From Chitinophagaceae bacterium IBVUCB2 (GTDB lineage: Bacteria; Bacteroidota; Bacteroidia; Chitinophagales; Chitinophagaceae): a stretch of 64,000 bases of DNA. Both the position numbers and the translations under genes were made by a program. The stretch is taken from NCBI GenBank assembly GCA_002127295.1, contig NFUV01000001.1:992001-1056000 (forward strand), given 5' to 3'. Below, in pieces: positions 35,264 to 42,814 of this stretch; the first letter of the stretch is position 1; every line of letters starts with the position of its first letter. Below the pieces are notes generated by a model that had not been told where the DNA came from, ran no database searches, and worked only from the letters and a program-made list of their open reading frames with translations.

Positions 35264-35299
35264 GTAGAAAGCAAGGCCTGAAAATATTTCTACGGCCTT
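35264..35299 (+). other. Interleaved inverted repeats at the gcvP 3' end
   Basis: GTAGAAA (35264-35270) pairs with TTTCTAC (35287-35293), and AAGGCC (35273-35278) pairs with GGCCTT (35294-35299). The two stems interleave in pseudoknot order and their 3' halves touch. The right arms overlap the end of the convergent gene. It may act as a terminator or 3' protection element; chance is possible. Confidence 0.3.
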
Positions 35300-36321
35300 A
35301 TCATAATATAGACAACATACATAGCCAGCGAGTGGGTAATAACCTCGCTGGCATTTATTTTTTCCTGGTCCAATAACGCAGAGCCATTACAATTAAGACA
35401 GCCAAGTGTTAGCCCGGTTTTTTGAAAATCAATGTTTCCTTTATTGGATGGTGGTACCATAAATGAATATTCGGATTGGCGGCCATGAAAAGAAAAATCT
35501 CCGCCATTTAAATCCCATAATTCTTTTACTGACATACTCGAGTATATGCCATTACGTAACGTCCATTTATTTTGACTAACACTGCCCTGGTAAGATGAAG
35601 AATTTACTGCCGGCGATATTCCGCTAATAACGATATAAGAAATCTGTGATAGCTTGTCTTCATCTTTCCAGATAAAAATAGCCTGCTGTTCTGTATTTGG
35701 AAACAGTACAGAACATTGCTTTAGTTCAGTTTCCGAAAAATAATACACATCTTTTTTTACATTTCTACTACCAAAGAAAGCCACTAAATATTCATGCGAA
35801 GTAAACTGCAGCAAATCCTCTGCAAACTTCACCTGGTCTGGAGCCGGCATTTTTTTCTTCTGCAGCAAAAAAGAAAAGCCTTTTTTCTCTGTTGTGGTAT
35901 CCCGTCCGGCATGTATAACAATATTATTTTTTTGAAATACAATAGAGCCATTTGTATCTAACTTATCATTGCTGTAAAAGCCGGAATTCTTTAACCGGGT
36001 GCACCCCTCCAGGTATTCTTTAGCCGATGTTAGATACAGGGTGTAGTAATCTGTTTGTTCATCATTGAAAACCTCCACCACAGGTACATTAGAAAGCAAG
36101 GTTGCTTTTTTTTCTTTGCTTTTTCGGATAAAGGCAGTGGCTTTTATTGTATCATTTACATAATAAGGCATTGGAGAAAAGCCTTTTTTACTCATATGGC
36201 TGTTAAGGTTTTTTGGCGATACGGAAGATATAACGAGCAGATCTTCCACCTTTAATAGCTGAGCCGATAAAGCAAAACCCTGTAAGTAGCAATAAATTAA
36301 TAAAAGTAAAGGTCGGGTCAT
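35290..36321 (-). CDS. Exported protein of unknown function
   Basis: 343 residues with a signal peptide (1-20, cleavage after LSA-Q). The mature protein is rich in beta strands (for example KATAFIRKSKEKKATLL) with two tandem-looking halves, one ending at about 160 and one starting with EYLVAFFGSRNVKKDVYYFS. The C-terminus contains CLNC, which could form a disulfide. I do not recognise the family. It is convergent with gcvP, and its stop lies within the interleaved repeats at the gcvP end. No partner gene on its strand. Confidence 0.78.
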   Translation of the reverse strand: MTRPLLLLIYCYLQGFALSAQLLKVEDLLVISSVSPKNLNSHMSKKGFSPMPYYVNDTIKATAFIRKSKEKKATLLSNVPVVEVFNDEQTDYYTLYLTSAKEYLEGCTRLKNSGFYSNDKLDTNGSIVFQKNNIVIHAGRDTTTEKKGFSFLLQKKKMPAPDQVKFAEDLLQFTSHEYLVAFFGSRNVKKDVYYFSETELKQCSVLFPNTEQQAIFIWKDEDKLSQISYIVISGISPAVNSSSYQGSVSQNKWTLRNGIYSSMSVKELWDLNGGDFSFHGRQSEYSFMVPPSNKGNIDFQKTGLTLGCLNCNGSALLDQEKINASEVITHSLAMYVVYIMIRP

Positions 36322-36573
36322 ACTGTAGCCTGTTCATTATAAACTAACTGGAGGTTTTTTACAGGAAAAGACAATAGTTAGAAATCGGGCTCTAAGGGAC
36401 CGGAAAATTAGTTTTTTTAGTTCAAAGAGGCAAAGAAGATATGCATGCATAGGCTTAATGGGGAGAAAATTCCATCCTCATCATTGCTGCAGGTACTGGT
36501 GGAAAAGGATTATTTCTACCACTTACAAATATTAAGTCTATCTTCATACACTTAATCAATAATACAATTAACA

Positions 36574-36777
36574 ATGAGCGACAAAAATCAAGGTACCGTA
36601 AAGTTTTTCAATGGCGAAAAAGGATTCGGTTTTATTAAACATGATGACTCAAGCAAAGAAACTTTTGTACATGCAAGTGGCCTGATCGACCAGGTTGCTG
36701 AAGGTGATAAAGTGGAGTTTGACTTGCAAGAGGGGAAGAAAGGCATGAATGCGGTAAACGTAAAAAAAGTAGGCTAA
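36574..36777 (+). CDS. Cold-shock protein, CspA family
   Basis: 67 residues, the standard single-domain size. RNP1 is KGFGFIKH (17-24) and RNP2 is TFVHA (30-34). It binds single-stranded RNA and melts structure at low temperature or during rapid growth. The 250-bp gap upstream may give a long leader, as in many csp genes, but no cold-box-like structure could be identified by eye. A strong terminator follows. It is the second cold-shock-domain gene in the window. Confidence 0.97.
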   Translation: MSDKNQGTVKFFNGEKGFGFIKHDDSSKETFVHASGLIDQVAEGDKVEFDLQEGKKGMNAVNVKKVG

Positions 36778-36808
36778 GCCTCATTTTATAAAGAAATTTT
36801 ATAAAGCA

Positions 36809-36834
36809 AAAGACCCCTTTCGGGGTCTTTTTTT
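36809..36834 (+). terminator. Terminator of the cold-shock gene
   Basis: A perfect 9-bp stem, AAAGACCCC (36809-36817) and GGGGTCTTT (36822-36830), with a TTTC loop and a T-run to 36834. Confidence 0.95.
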
Positions 36835-36858
36835 ATTGCTTTCATCTCTTAAGTGATT

Positions 36859-38373
36859 CTAGAATCTTCTTTTGTTTCCGCCATTACCATTTCCTTGCTG
36901 GCGATTACCGCTTCCTTCACTTCTGCGTTCAGTACTACGGGGTTGCTCCTCCACCCTTCTTTGCGGAGCTTGGGGTTGTTGCCTCACTTCTCTATTAGGT
37001 TGCTGCCTCATTTCCCGTGTGGGTTGTTGTCGCACTTCTCTATCAGGCTGCTGTCTCATCTCCCTGGAGGGTTGTTGTCTCACTTCCCTGTTAGGTTGTG
37101 GGCGGTCCATTGTTCTGTTTGAATTATTATTGTCAGGAGAACGACGTTCAAACTGCCTGTTATTCCCATTGGTACGTTCAACAGGCTGCGGTGTTCTTAC
37201 ATCATTGTTGCGTACCGGCCTGTCTGTACTTTCTCTTCTCTCAAAGCCCCGATTGTTTCCTGGCTGTGTACGATCAGGCTGTTCGGTTTGACGAGGTGTT
37301 CTTACATCATTATTACGTACCGGCCTGTCTGTGCTTTCTCTTCTTTCAAAGCCACGATTATTACCTGGCTGTGTACGATTTGGCTGTTCCGTTTGACGGG
37401 GCGTTCTTATATCGTTGTTACCAGTATTTTGACCGCTATTTCTTCTATCAAATTGACGATTAGTGTTATCACCCTGTTGACGGTTGGGAAGATTGTTTCC
37501 ACGATTACTCGCATTATCATTTCTTCTAAAGCCGTTATCGTTTCTTGAGGTAGCCGCATTGTTCCTGTCGTAACGTTCGAACTGGCGGGGAGCAATACTT
37601 CTGTTATTATTCTGTCGGATAGAAGGACGATAAACGCTTACTTCATTATTCCTGAACTGTGTTCTGCCAGGAGTAGTTGAGTTGCGGAAACGTACAGGAT
37701 TAATTCTTCCCGTATATCTTTCTGCATCCATGCGGCGTGGGCCAGAACGGAATCCATAATTACCACCATAATTAAAATTATTAATGATGGTTGTTTGATT
37801 AATGATGGTCACATTCTGTCGTCTATCTATATAGTGACTATGTAAACTTCTCGAAGTAATATAACGCCTTGGAGTAAAGCACCAGAAATCGTAAGGGGGT
37901 GAGTAACCACCAATATTAAAATTGATACTGATATTGATACCCGGACGTATTGGTGCCCAACCATAGTAATCACCACCATCTCTCCAGGCTACCCATGCAG
38001 GCGACCATTCGTAACCAGGCACCCAGTACCAACCGTAGTAGGGATCATTATCCCATCGGCCGTAGTGGAAAGGGGCCCATCCCCAATCATAATCAGATAC
38101 CCACATCCATTCATAATTATCTGTCCACACCCAATGACCATTGGTACTATAAGGACGAAAATCCGGACCTGCATCGGGCACCCATACATAACCTTGCCCC
38201 GGGTAATCTACCCAGCGGCCATGAGGACTTAATTCATCATAAAAAGTTTGGTAAGAAACATCCCGGTCATCGTCATAATAATCATCATCATATTGTGCGG
38301 AGGCGGGGTTAGGAAGAGAACTGCAAAGGACTATGATTAGTGCCAAAGCAGAAGTTTTCAGGACTCTTTTCAT
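36859..38373 (-). CDS. Exported YXWGXW-type (DUF6600-like) protein with repetitive Arg/Gln/Asn tail
   Basis: 504 residues from ATG 38373 (a TTG two codons earlier gives 506). A signal peptide ends at ASAQ. An Asp/Tyr-rich stretch (QYDDDYYDDDRD) follows. Residues about 45-160 are extremely aromatic, with repeated YxWxP and YGWAPF elements (YYGWYWVPGYEWSP, DWGWAPFHYGRW), which fits the DUF6600/YXWGXW group. Residues about 225-504 are low-complexity Arg, Asn, Gln and Pro with two perfect tandem-repeat blocks. The protein should be a periplasmic or surface protein, perhaps binding polyanions through the basic tail. Function is unknown. Confidence 0.85.
   Translation of the reverse strand: MKRVLKTSALALIIVLCSSLPNPASAQYDDDYYDDDRDVSYQTFYDELSPHGRWVDYPGQGYVWVPDAGPDFRPYSTNGHWVWTDNYEWMWVSDYDWGWAPFHYGRWDNDPYYGWYWVPGYEWSPAWVAWRDGGDYYGWAPIRPGINISINFNIGGYSPPYDFWCFTPRRYITSRSLHSHYIDRRQNVTIINQTTIINNFNYGGNYGFRSGPRRMDAERYTGRINPVRFRNSTTPGRTQFRNNEVSVYRPSIRQNNNRSIAPRQFERYDRNNAATSRNDNGFRRNDNASNRGNNLPNRQQGDNTNRQFDRRNSGQNTGNNDIRTPRQTEQPNRTQPGNNRGFERRESTDRPVRNNDVRTPRQTEQPDRTQPGNNRGFERRESTDRPVRNNDVRTPQPVERTNGNNRQFERRSPDNNNSNRTMDRPQPNREVRQQPSREMRQQPDREVRQQPTREMRQQPNREVRQQPQAPQRRVEEQPRSTERRSEGSGNRQQGNGNGGNKRRF
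36974..37093 (-). repeat. Five 24-bp tandem repeats coding REVRQQPN-type units
   Basis: Units begin at 36974, 36998, 37022, 37046 and 37070. Each encodes eight residues of the form RE(V/M)RQQPx, with the fourth residue alternating V and M. This suggests expansion as 48-bp doublets. Confidence 0.85.
37191..37400 (-). repeat. Two 105-bp direct repeats (35 residues) plus partial third
   Basis: Copy 1 is 37191-37295 and copy 2 is 37296-37400, nearly identical in DNA. A diverged partial copy follows from 37401. The encoded unit contains RGFERRESTDRPVRNNDVRT. High DNA identity implies recent duplication. Confidence 0.85.
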
Positions 38374-38675
38374 GTGCAAAGATTTTAAGTAATAAATAAA
38401 TTCATATAAAATTGTTTTTTGTGCCGAAGTGAATTGGCAAGCGGTTTAATTGTTCTAAAAACTCCTCCTGTGTTAGTTTTCTTTTTTCAATCAATCCATT
38501 TCCAAGGCTTCTTTGGCGTTGTGGTTTTCTTCATTTATTACGCCTGGATATGACGCTATTATTATGCCATAGGGGTTGCGGAAAATGTGTTGCTAATACT
38601 TTTTAGCAAAACATTGTACAAAAGCAAAGAGGCTGCTCTTTTCAAAACAGCCTCTTCATTTTTTATTAACAGTAA
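38374..38675. other. Intergenic region
   Basis: About 300 bp holding the upstream region of the YXWGXW gene and, at its right end, the terminator of the lipoprotein gene (38627-38656). Nothing else recognisable. Confidence 0.6.
38627..38656 (-). terminator. Terminator of the lipoprotein gene
   Basis: A 9-bp stem, AAGAGGCTG (38627-38635) and CAGCCTCTT (38648-38656), with a 12-nt loop, just past the minus-strand stop at 38676. Confidence 0.75.
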
Positions 38676-40478
38676 TTAATTTCGTCGAACACGGAAGTTG
38701 CAGATAACAGTTTTTGGTATTCCGGAAAAATCCATTTGAACATTGAAGTTGCCTTCTATGAATCCCGTTATAGGAGGTCCGTATGTTGTAATATTCAATG
38801 TAGGAGTTGGCGTTATTATTTGCGAAGAAGCCGAACCGCTAACTACATCAAAAAATGAGATACTATTAATTGGAAGTCCGTTAGCGACAACAGAATTATT
38901 ATTAAAAGAAAATGAACCAATGCTGTTCACACCTGGATTTTGCTTTGAAGCAGATATCCATGTTTTATTATTATAAGTTCCGGCAATAGTCGTATCATCT
39001 GTGTGAATATTATCTGGAGGGGAGGCAAAGTTTGTTGGCACTCCATCTATTAACCATTCTAAATATTGTGCAGAAGATGTACCGCATGCCTGGATAGTAC
39101 CGACATTTACAGTACCGGTACTGCCAGTTCCACCAGCGGGTACACTTTGTTGCATTGTACTATAATCTATCCCTAAAACTGTAAAGTTAACAGTGCCACC
39201 ACTACATCGAAGTAAGCTTAATGTAAACGTACCATTTGTAACAGGGACTGAATAATAATTACCGCCTGTAATATAAATTGCCACTCCACCATTGGTAACA
39301 TTTGTTCCCGCACAATTAGTAACTGTTCCAGTAATGATTAAATTATTCGGCGCAGGTATTGCAATTCCAATCGGCGTTAAAGTTGTATTGGCACTAAACG
39401 GTCCCGCATTCTGAGAATATATTACCTGGTTGCATTGATCAAGCACTTCAATAACTAGTGCTTCGTTTTTAGGAACTAGTCCGCAAAGATTACCGGTAGA
39501 ATCAGTTCTTCCATAAGCATAGGTTCCATTTACTACTCTTTTAATCCTTACCTGCACATTGTTCATCGAATTATTATCCACCGTTATAAATGACATGCAC
39601 AAATTAATGAGTGGAAAGGGTGCGTCACAATTCCAGAATGAGAAGTGACTTACCTGAGCTACATAATTATTACCCACTTTATTGGCTGTTCCCTCCTGTT
39701 TCCACCGGGCTGATGCTTCATCAAAATGCCAGAGATCTATAGTAGCTGGTGCAGACCCTTGTAACGATGCCGGTACGGGGAATGTTAGCTCAGCTGTTTT
39801 GCCAGCTGCAATTTTTAATGATTGCCCTGAGGACCCTGTCATTTCTACCCCCAACATTCCATAGGTGCTTAAACCTCTTTCTTCACCACTTGTTGTTATA
39901 CCACGAAGATCCCCCATTACTATATTTGGTAAATCCGGTGAGCTGGGATCGATCCATGTCATGGCAATATTCACAGTACCCGTATATGCTGTTCCACCAG
40001 CATCTGTAATAGAAGCTGCCGGCATTACTAATTTTCCACCGCCGTTTATAGTAATTGTTCCGCCAGTACTCCCCTGGAAAGTGCCGGAGTTTGCTTTAGG
40101 TAATAATTTAATGCGAACATTATTAATACGACCCGCAACGGATATGAAACTTCGAAAACCATTAAAATATCCCGCTTTTACAACTTTTACTGTTCCGTTA
40201 TTTTTTGACAAACTGATATTCCGAAATTTAAATGAACCATATCTATCAGTTGTAGTAGAAGCAGACCCACTCGTTACTGTTGCTCCCACTACGGGTTGAT
40301 TATTTTCATCCACCACATTACCCGATACTCCACCAGTTACCATTTCCATATCAATAGGATTTGGAGTTACCGGGTTATTTCCCCGGGGATCTTGAAGGTC
40401 TGGCTGACAACTTGTTATAAAAAAGAGAATATTCAGCAAAGAAAAAATAAACTGCAGGTAGAAATGAGGCTTTCTCAT
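38676..40478 (-). CDS. Lipoprotein with carboxypeptidase-regulatory-like domain
   Basis: 600 residues. The lipobox ITSC with Cys24 marks a lipoprotein. A carboxypeptidase-regulatory-like beta sandwich lies at about 48-130 (GGVSGNVVDENNQPVVGATV). A domain at about 135-285 follows (GGTITINGGGKLVMPAASI, ending SHFSFWNCD), as seen in CILP-like adhesion proteins. A second pair of beta sandwiches ends the protein. All are extracellular binding folds, so it probably sits on the cell surface as an adhesin or ligand-binding lipoprotein. No T9SS sorting domain. It is monocistronic. Confidence 0.85.
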   Translation of the reverse strand: MRKPHFYLQFIFSLLNILFFITSCQPDLQDPRGNNPVTPNPIDMEMVTGGVSGNVVDENNQPVVGATVTSGSASTTTDRYGSFKFRNISLSKNNGTVKVVKAGYFNGFRSFISVAGRINNVRIKLLPKANSGTFQGSTGGTITINGGGKLVMPAASITDAGGTAYTGTVNIAMTWIDPSSPDLPNIVMGDLRGITTSGEERGLSTYGMLGVEMTGSSGQSLKIAAGKTAELTFPVPASLQGSAPATIDLWHFDEASARWKQEGTANKVGNNYVAQVSHFSFWNCDAPFPLINLCMSFITVDNNSMNNVQVRIKRVVNGTYAYGRTDSTGNLCGLVPKNEALVIEVLDQCNQVIYSQNAGPFSANTTLTPIGIAIPAPNNLIITGTVTNCAGTNVTNGGVAIYITGGNYYSVPVTNGTFTLSLLRCSGGTVNFTVLGIDYSTMQQSVPAGGTGSTGTVNVGTIQACGTSSAQYLEWLIDGVPTNFASPPDNIHTDDTTIAGTYNNKTWISASKQNPGVNSIGSFSFNNNSVVANGLPINSISFFDVVSGSASSQIITPTPTLNITTYGPPITGFIEGNFNVQMDFSGIPKTVICNFRVRRN

Positions 40479-40651
40479 AAAGAGGGTTTAGTGTTATAAA
40501 TGACAAGCAACTGAATGGAGACGCTGCCTTACATATTACGATAAAACTAAATTAAAATGATCAAAGCTTACCAGTTTCATAGTGTGCCATCCTGCGCTAG
40601 CGAAACTTTTCCTGTTGTTATTACTTAACTTCAAGTATTAAAAATACAGTT

Positions 40652-41503
40652 ATGGACCAGCGCATCATCAATCTTTACGACGAATACACTCACAAACCAC
40701 TTACCCGCAATGATTTTCTTAAACGCCTGGCAGTGCTGGCCGGAGGTACTGCAGCCGCAATGACGATCTTGCCAATGCTGGAAGTAAATTATGCTAATGC
40801 AGCAGTTACACCACAGGATGATTTGTTTACAGAACGTATAACTTACCCCGGTATTAATGGTGATATGCAGGCATATGTAGCAAGGCCGAAAGAGGAAAAA
40901 CCATATGCCGCTGTTATAGTGATACATGAAAACCGTGGATTGAATGCACACATAGAAGATGTGGCCCGTCGTGCGGCCAAAGCCGGCTACCTGGCTATTG
41001 CACCGAATGCACTTTCATCATTAGGGGGTACTCCTGAAAACGCAGATGAAGCAAGAGCAAAATTTCAACAATTAAAACCAGAAGATAGCCTGCAGAATTT
41101 TATAAAAGTGTTTAACTACTTACCCTCCAGAAAAGATTGCAATGGAAAATTTGGTTGCGTTGGATTCTGCTGGGGTGGTGCTATGTCAAACAGCCTGGCA
41201 GTAAATGTGCCTTCATTGAAAGCAGCTGTTCCTTTTTATGGAAGACAACCGGCAACAGAAGATGTATCTAAAATAAAAGCTGCTATACAACTACATTATG
41301 GTGCATTGGACGAAGGTGTAAACAAAGGTATACCTGCATATGAAGAAGCATTGAAGGCGAACAAGGTGAATTACGAATTATACGTTTACGAAGGAGCACA
41401 ACATGCTTTCCATAATGATACAGCGCCTACAAGATATAATGAAGCCGCTGCCAAACTTGCGTGGCAGCGGACTATAGAGTTTTTTGCTAAACACTTAAAA
41501 TAG
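40652..41503 (+). CDS. Dienelactone hydrolase family protein
   Basis: 283 residues. An N-terminal Tat-like region (residues 20-50, FLKRLAVLAGGTAAAMTI) suggests export, though the twin Arg is not classical. The alpha/beta-hydrolase core carries the triad C173 (GFCWGG), D220 (GALDEG) and H251 (AQHAFHND), plus E93 in HENRG, the glutamate that holds the Cys in dienelactone hydrolases. It hydrolyses ester or lactone bonds. The substrate may be other than dienelactone, as no aromatic-degradation genes surround it. It is convergent with the DUF4399 gene, 6 bp apart. Confidence 0.95.
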   Translation: MDQRIINLYDEYTHKPLTRNDFLKRLAVLAGGTAAAMTILPMLEVNYANAAVTPQDDLFTERITYPGINGDMQAYVARPKEEKPYAAVIVIHENRGLNAHIEDVARRAAKAGYLAIAPNALSSLGGTPENADEARAKFQQLKPEDSLQNFIKVFNYLPSRKDCNGKFGCVGFCWGGAMSNSLAVNVPSLKAAVPFYGRQPATEDVSKIKAAIQLHYGALDEGVNKGIPAYEEALKANKVNYELYVYEGAQHAFHNDTAPTRYNEAAAKLAWQRTIEFFAKHLK

Positions 41504-41509
41504 GGAAAC

Positions 41510-42016
41510 TTATTTCTTCACTTCAACAGTTATAGAATTCGCCATCCCTGCGCCGTAAGAACGATGCAAGCCATCAGCAAATTGCAACGTAAGCCTGTGC
41601 TTACCGGGTGCTAGTATCACTTCTGTTTGAGTTTGTGCTCTTCCAAAATGTTTATGTACAGAATCCATTGGTATAACCGTGCCGGTTGCAACAGAATCGC
41701 CGGCATCAATTATTAAATGATGATGCCCAACGCCTGCAATGATGGGGCCCGCCGTATCAACTTTTATTGAGCTTGCCCCCATTTCAATTTTTAATGGAGA
41801 TGAAACTATATCGCCATTTTTCAGGTTGGCAAAAAAAACTTTTGCCCCATCTGGCACAGCAGGTAATGCAGGAACTCCTTCTCCCGGAGTTGCATGATCC
41901 ATGTGACCATGATCAGCAGTGGTGGTGTCTGCTTCTTTTTTGTCTTTGTCGGCCGAACTATTACAGGCAGATATCAATACAAGTAATAATGCAGGGATAA
42001 TAATCTTTTTATTCAT
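41510..42016 (-). CDS. DUF4399 lipoprotein
   Basis: 168 residues from ATG 42016. An in-frame start further upstream (42160) would bury the signal peptide. Lipobox ISAC with Cys18. A His-rich linker (DHGHMDH) follows and may bind metal. The DUF4399 domain spans about 60-168 and contains FFANLKNGDIVSSPLKIEMG, GVGHHHLIIDAG and ITVEVKK. The domain is found in periplasmic proteins in many phyla without known function. It is divergent from the J-domain gene, 105 bp apart. Confidence 0.9.
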   Translation of the reverse strand: MNKKIIIPALLLVLISACNSSADKDKKEADTTTADHGHMDHATPGEGVPALPAVPDGAKVFFANLKNGDIVSSPLKIEMGASSIKVDTAGPIIAGVGHHHLIIDAGDSVATGTVIPMDSVHKHFGRAQTQTEVILAPGKHRLTLQFADGLHRSYGAGMANSITVEVKK

Positions 42017-42121
42017 TTTTATTCGGTTTATAAATAAAGATAATTGTATTTTACAAAGTTGTGTCCGGTGAATGGAAATCTTGATGAACGGTTCGCTGGC
42101 AGCAATTATCTTCGCCAATAT

Positions 42122-42766
42122 ATGCACATAAAAGATTATTACAGCATATTGCAAGTACAACCTTCTGCCACTTTGCCGGAGATAAAAAAAGCTTACCGGC
42201 TACTGGCACAGCAGTTTCATCCGGATAAAAATCATAATGACCCTTATGCGGCAGTACAATTTGTTGAAATAAAAGAAGCCTATGAAGTACTAACCAATCC
42301 TTCTAAAAAAGAATATTACCTGCAACAAAGATGGTACAACCAAAGCATTGGCAAACGAAAGACACAGGATATAATTACACCGGTTACTGTTTTGAAACAA
42401 GTATTAGAACTGGACAGGTATGTGGCAGGGCTTGATGTTTTTAGAATGGATAAAAAGGGGCTGCAAGAATACATTATTGAAATATTAAATGATTCTGCTA
42501 TTGAGAAGCTGAATACTTTCAACGACGTATCTGTAAACAAAGAAATTATTCAGCTTGCTCTTAATTCCATCAAACCTTTACCGTTTTCATTATTGCCACC
42601 GATAGAAGAAAGGCTTCTGAAAATAAATACAGACCCACAAACCAACTTTCTGATCCGGGATTACATAATTAAGCGGGAAAAGAATAATGCAAAAAAAAGA
42701 CAGGAAATCTGGATAGTTCTTCTTGTCACTATTGCCATTTGCCTGCTTATCTATTTTCTTAATTGA
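42122..42766 (+). CDS. J-domain protein with C-terminal membrane anchor
   Basis: 214 residues from ATG 42122 (a TTG at 42044 is too far upstream of the J domain). The J domain spans about 3-70 with H33-P34-D35 in QQFHPDKNHND, so it should stimulate a DnaK ATPase. The middle is helical with no zinc finger or substrate-binding C domains. The last 20 residues (IWIVLLVTIAICLLIYFLN) form one membrane helix, so the J domain faces the cytoplasm at the inner membrane. Such tail-anchored forms are thought to recruit DnaK to membrane tasks. It is followed after 48 bp by the ABC-F gene. Confidence 0.92.
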   Translation: MHIKDYYSILQVQPSATLPEIKKAYRLLAQQFHPDKNHNDPYAAVQFVEIKEAYEVLTNPSKKEYYLQQRWYNQSIGKRKTQDIITPVTVLKQVLELDRYVAGLDVFRMDKKGLQEYIIEILNDSAIEKLNTFNDVSVNKEIIQLALNSIKPLPFSLLPPIEERLLKINTDPQTNFLIRDYIIKREKNNAKKRQEIWIVLLVTIAICLLIYFLN

Positions 42767-42801
42767 TAGTGTACAAATAACTCTTCCAGTTCATACTTCT
42801 T

Positions 42802-42809
42802 TATCTTTG
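42802..42809 (+). promoter_or_regulatory. -7 element TATCTTTG next to the ABC-F start
   Basis: Exact TAnnTTTG ending 5 bp before the ATG at 42815. Transcription would start at or near the ATG, so the mRNA should be leaderless if this promoter is used. Confidence 0.5.
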
Positions 42810-42814
42810 CCGCT

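Noticed and set aside
36974-37400. Possible CRISPR array from the regular repeats
   Set aside because: The repeats are in frame inside a protein gene, differ from one another as codon variants, and have no spacers.
36872-37463. Open frames opposite the repeat region of the YXWGXW gene
   Set aside because: They encode Leu/Ser/Cys-rich or Phe/Tyr-rich low-complexity sequence that simply mirrors the repetitive Arg/Gln/Asn codons of the true gene.
42044-42121. Upstream TTG start for the J-domain protein
   Set aside because: The J domain begins right at the ATG of 42122; the added 26 residues have no matching family sequence.
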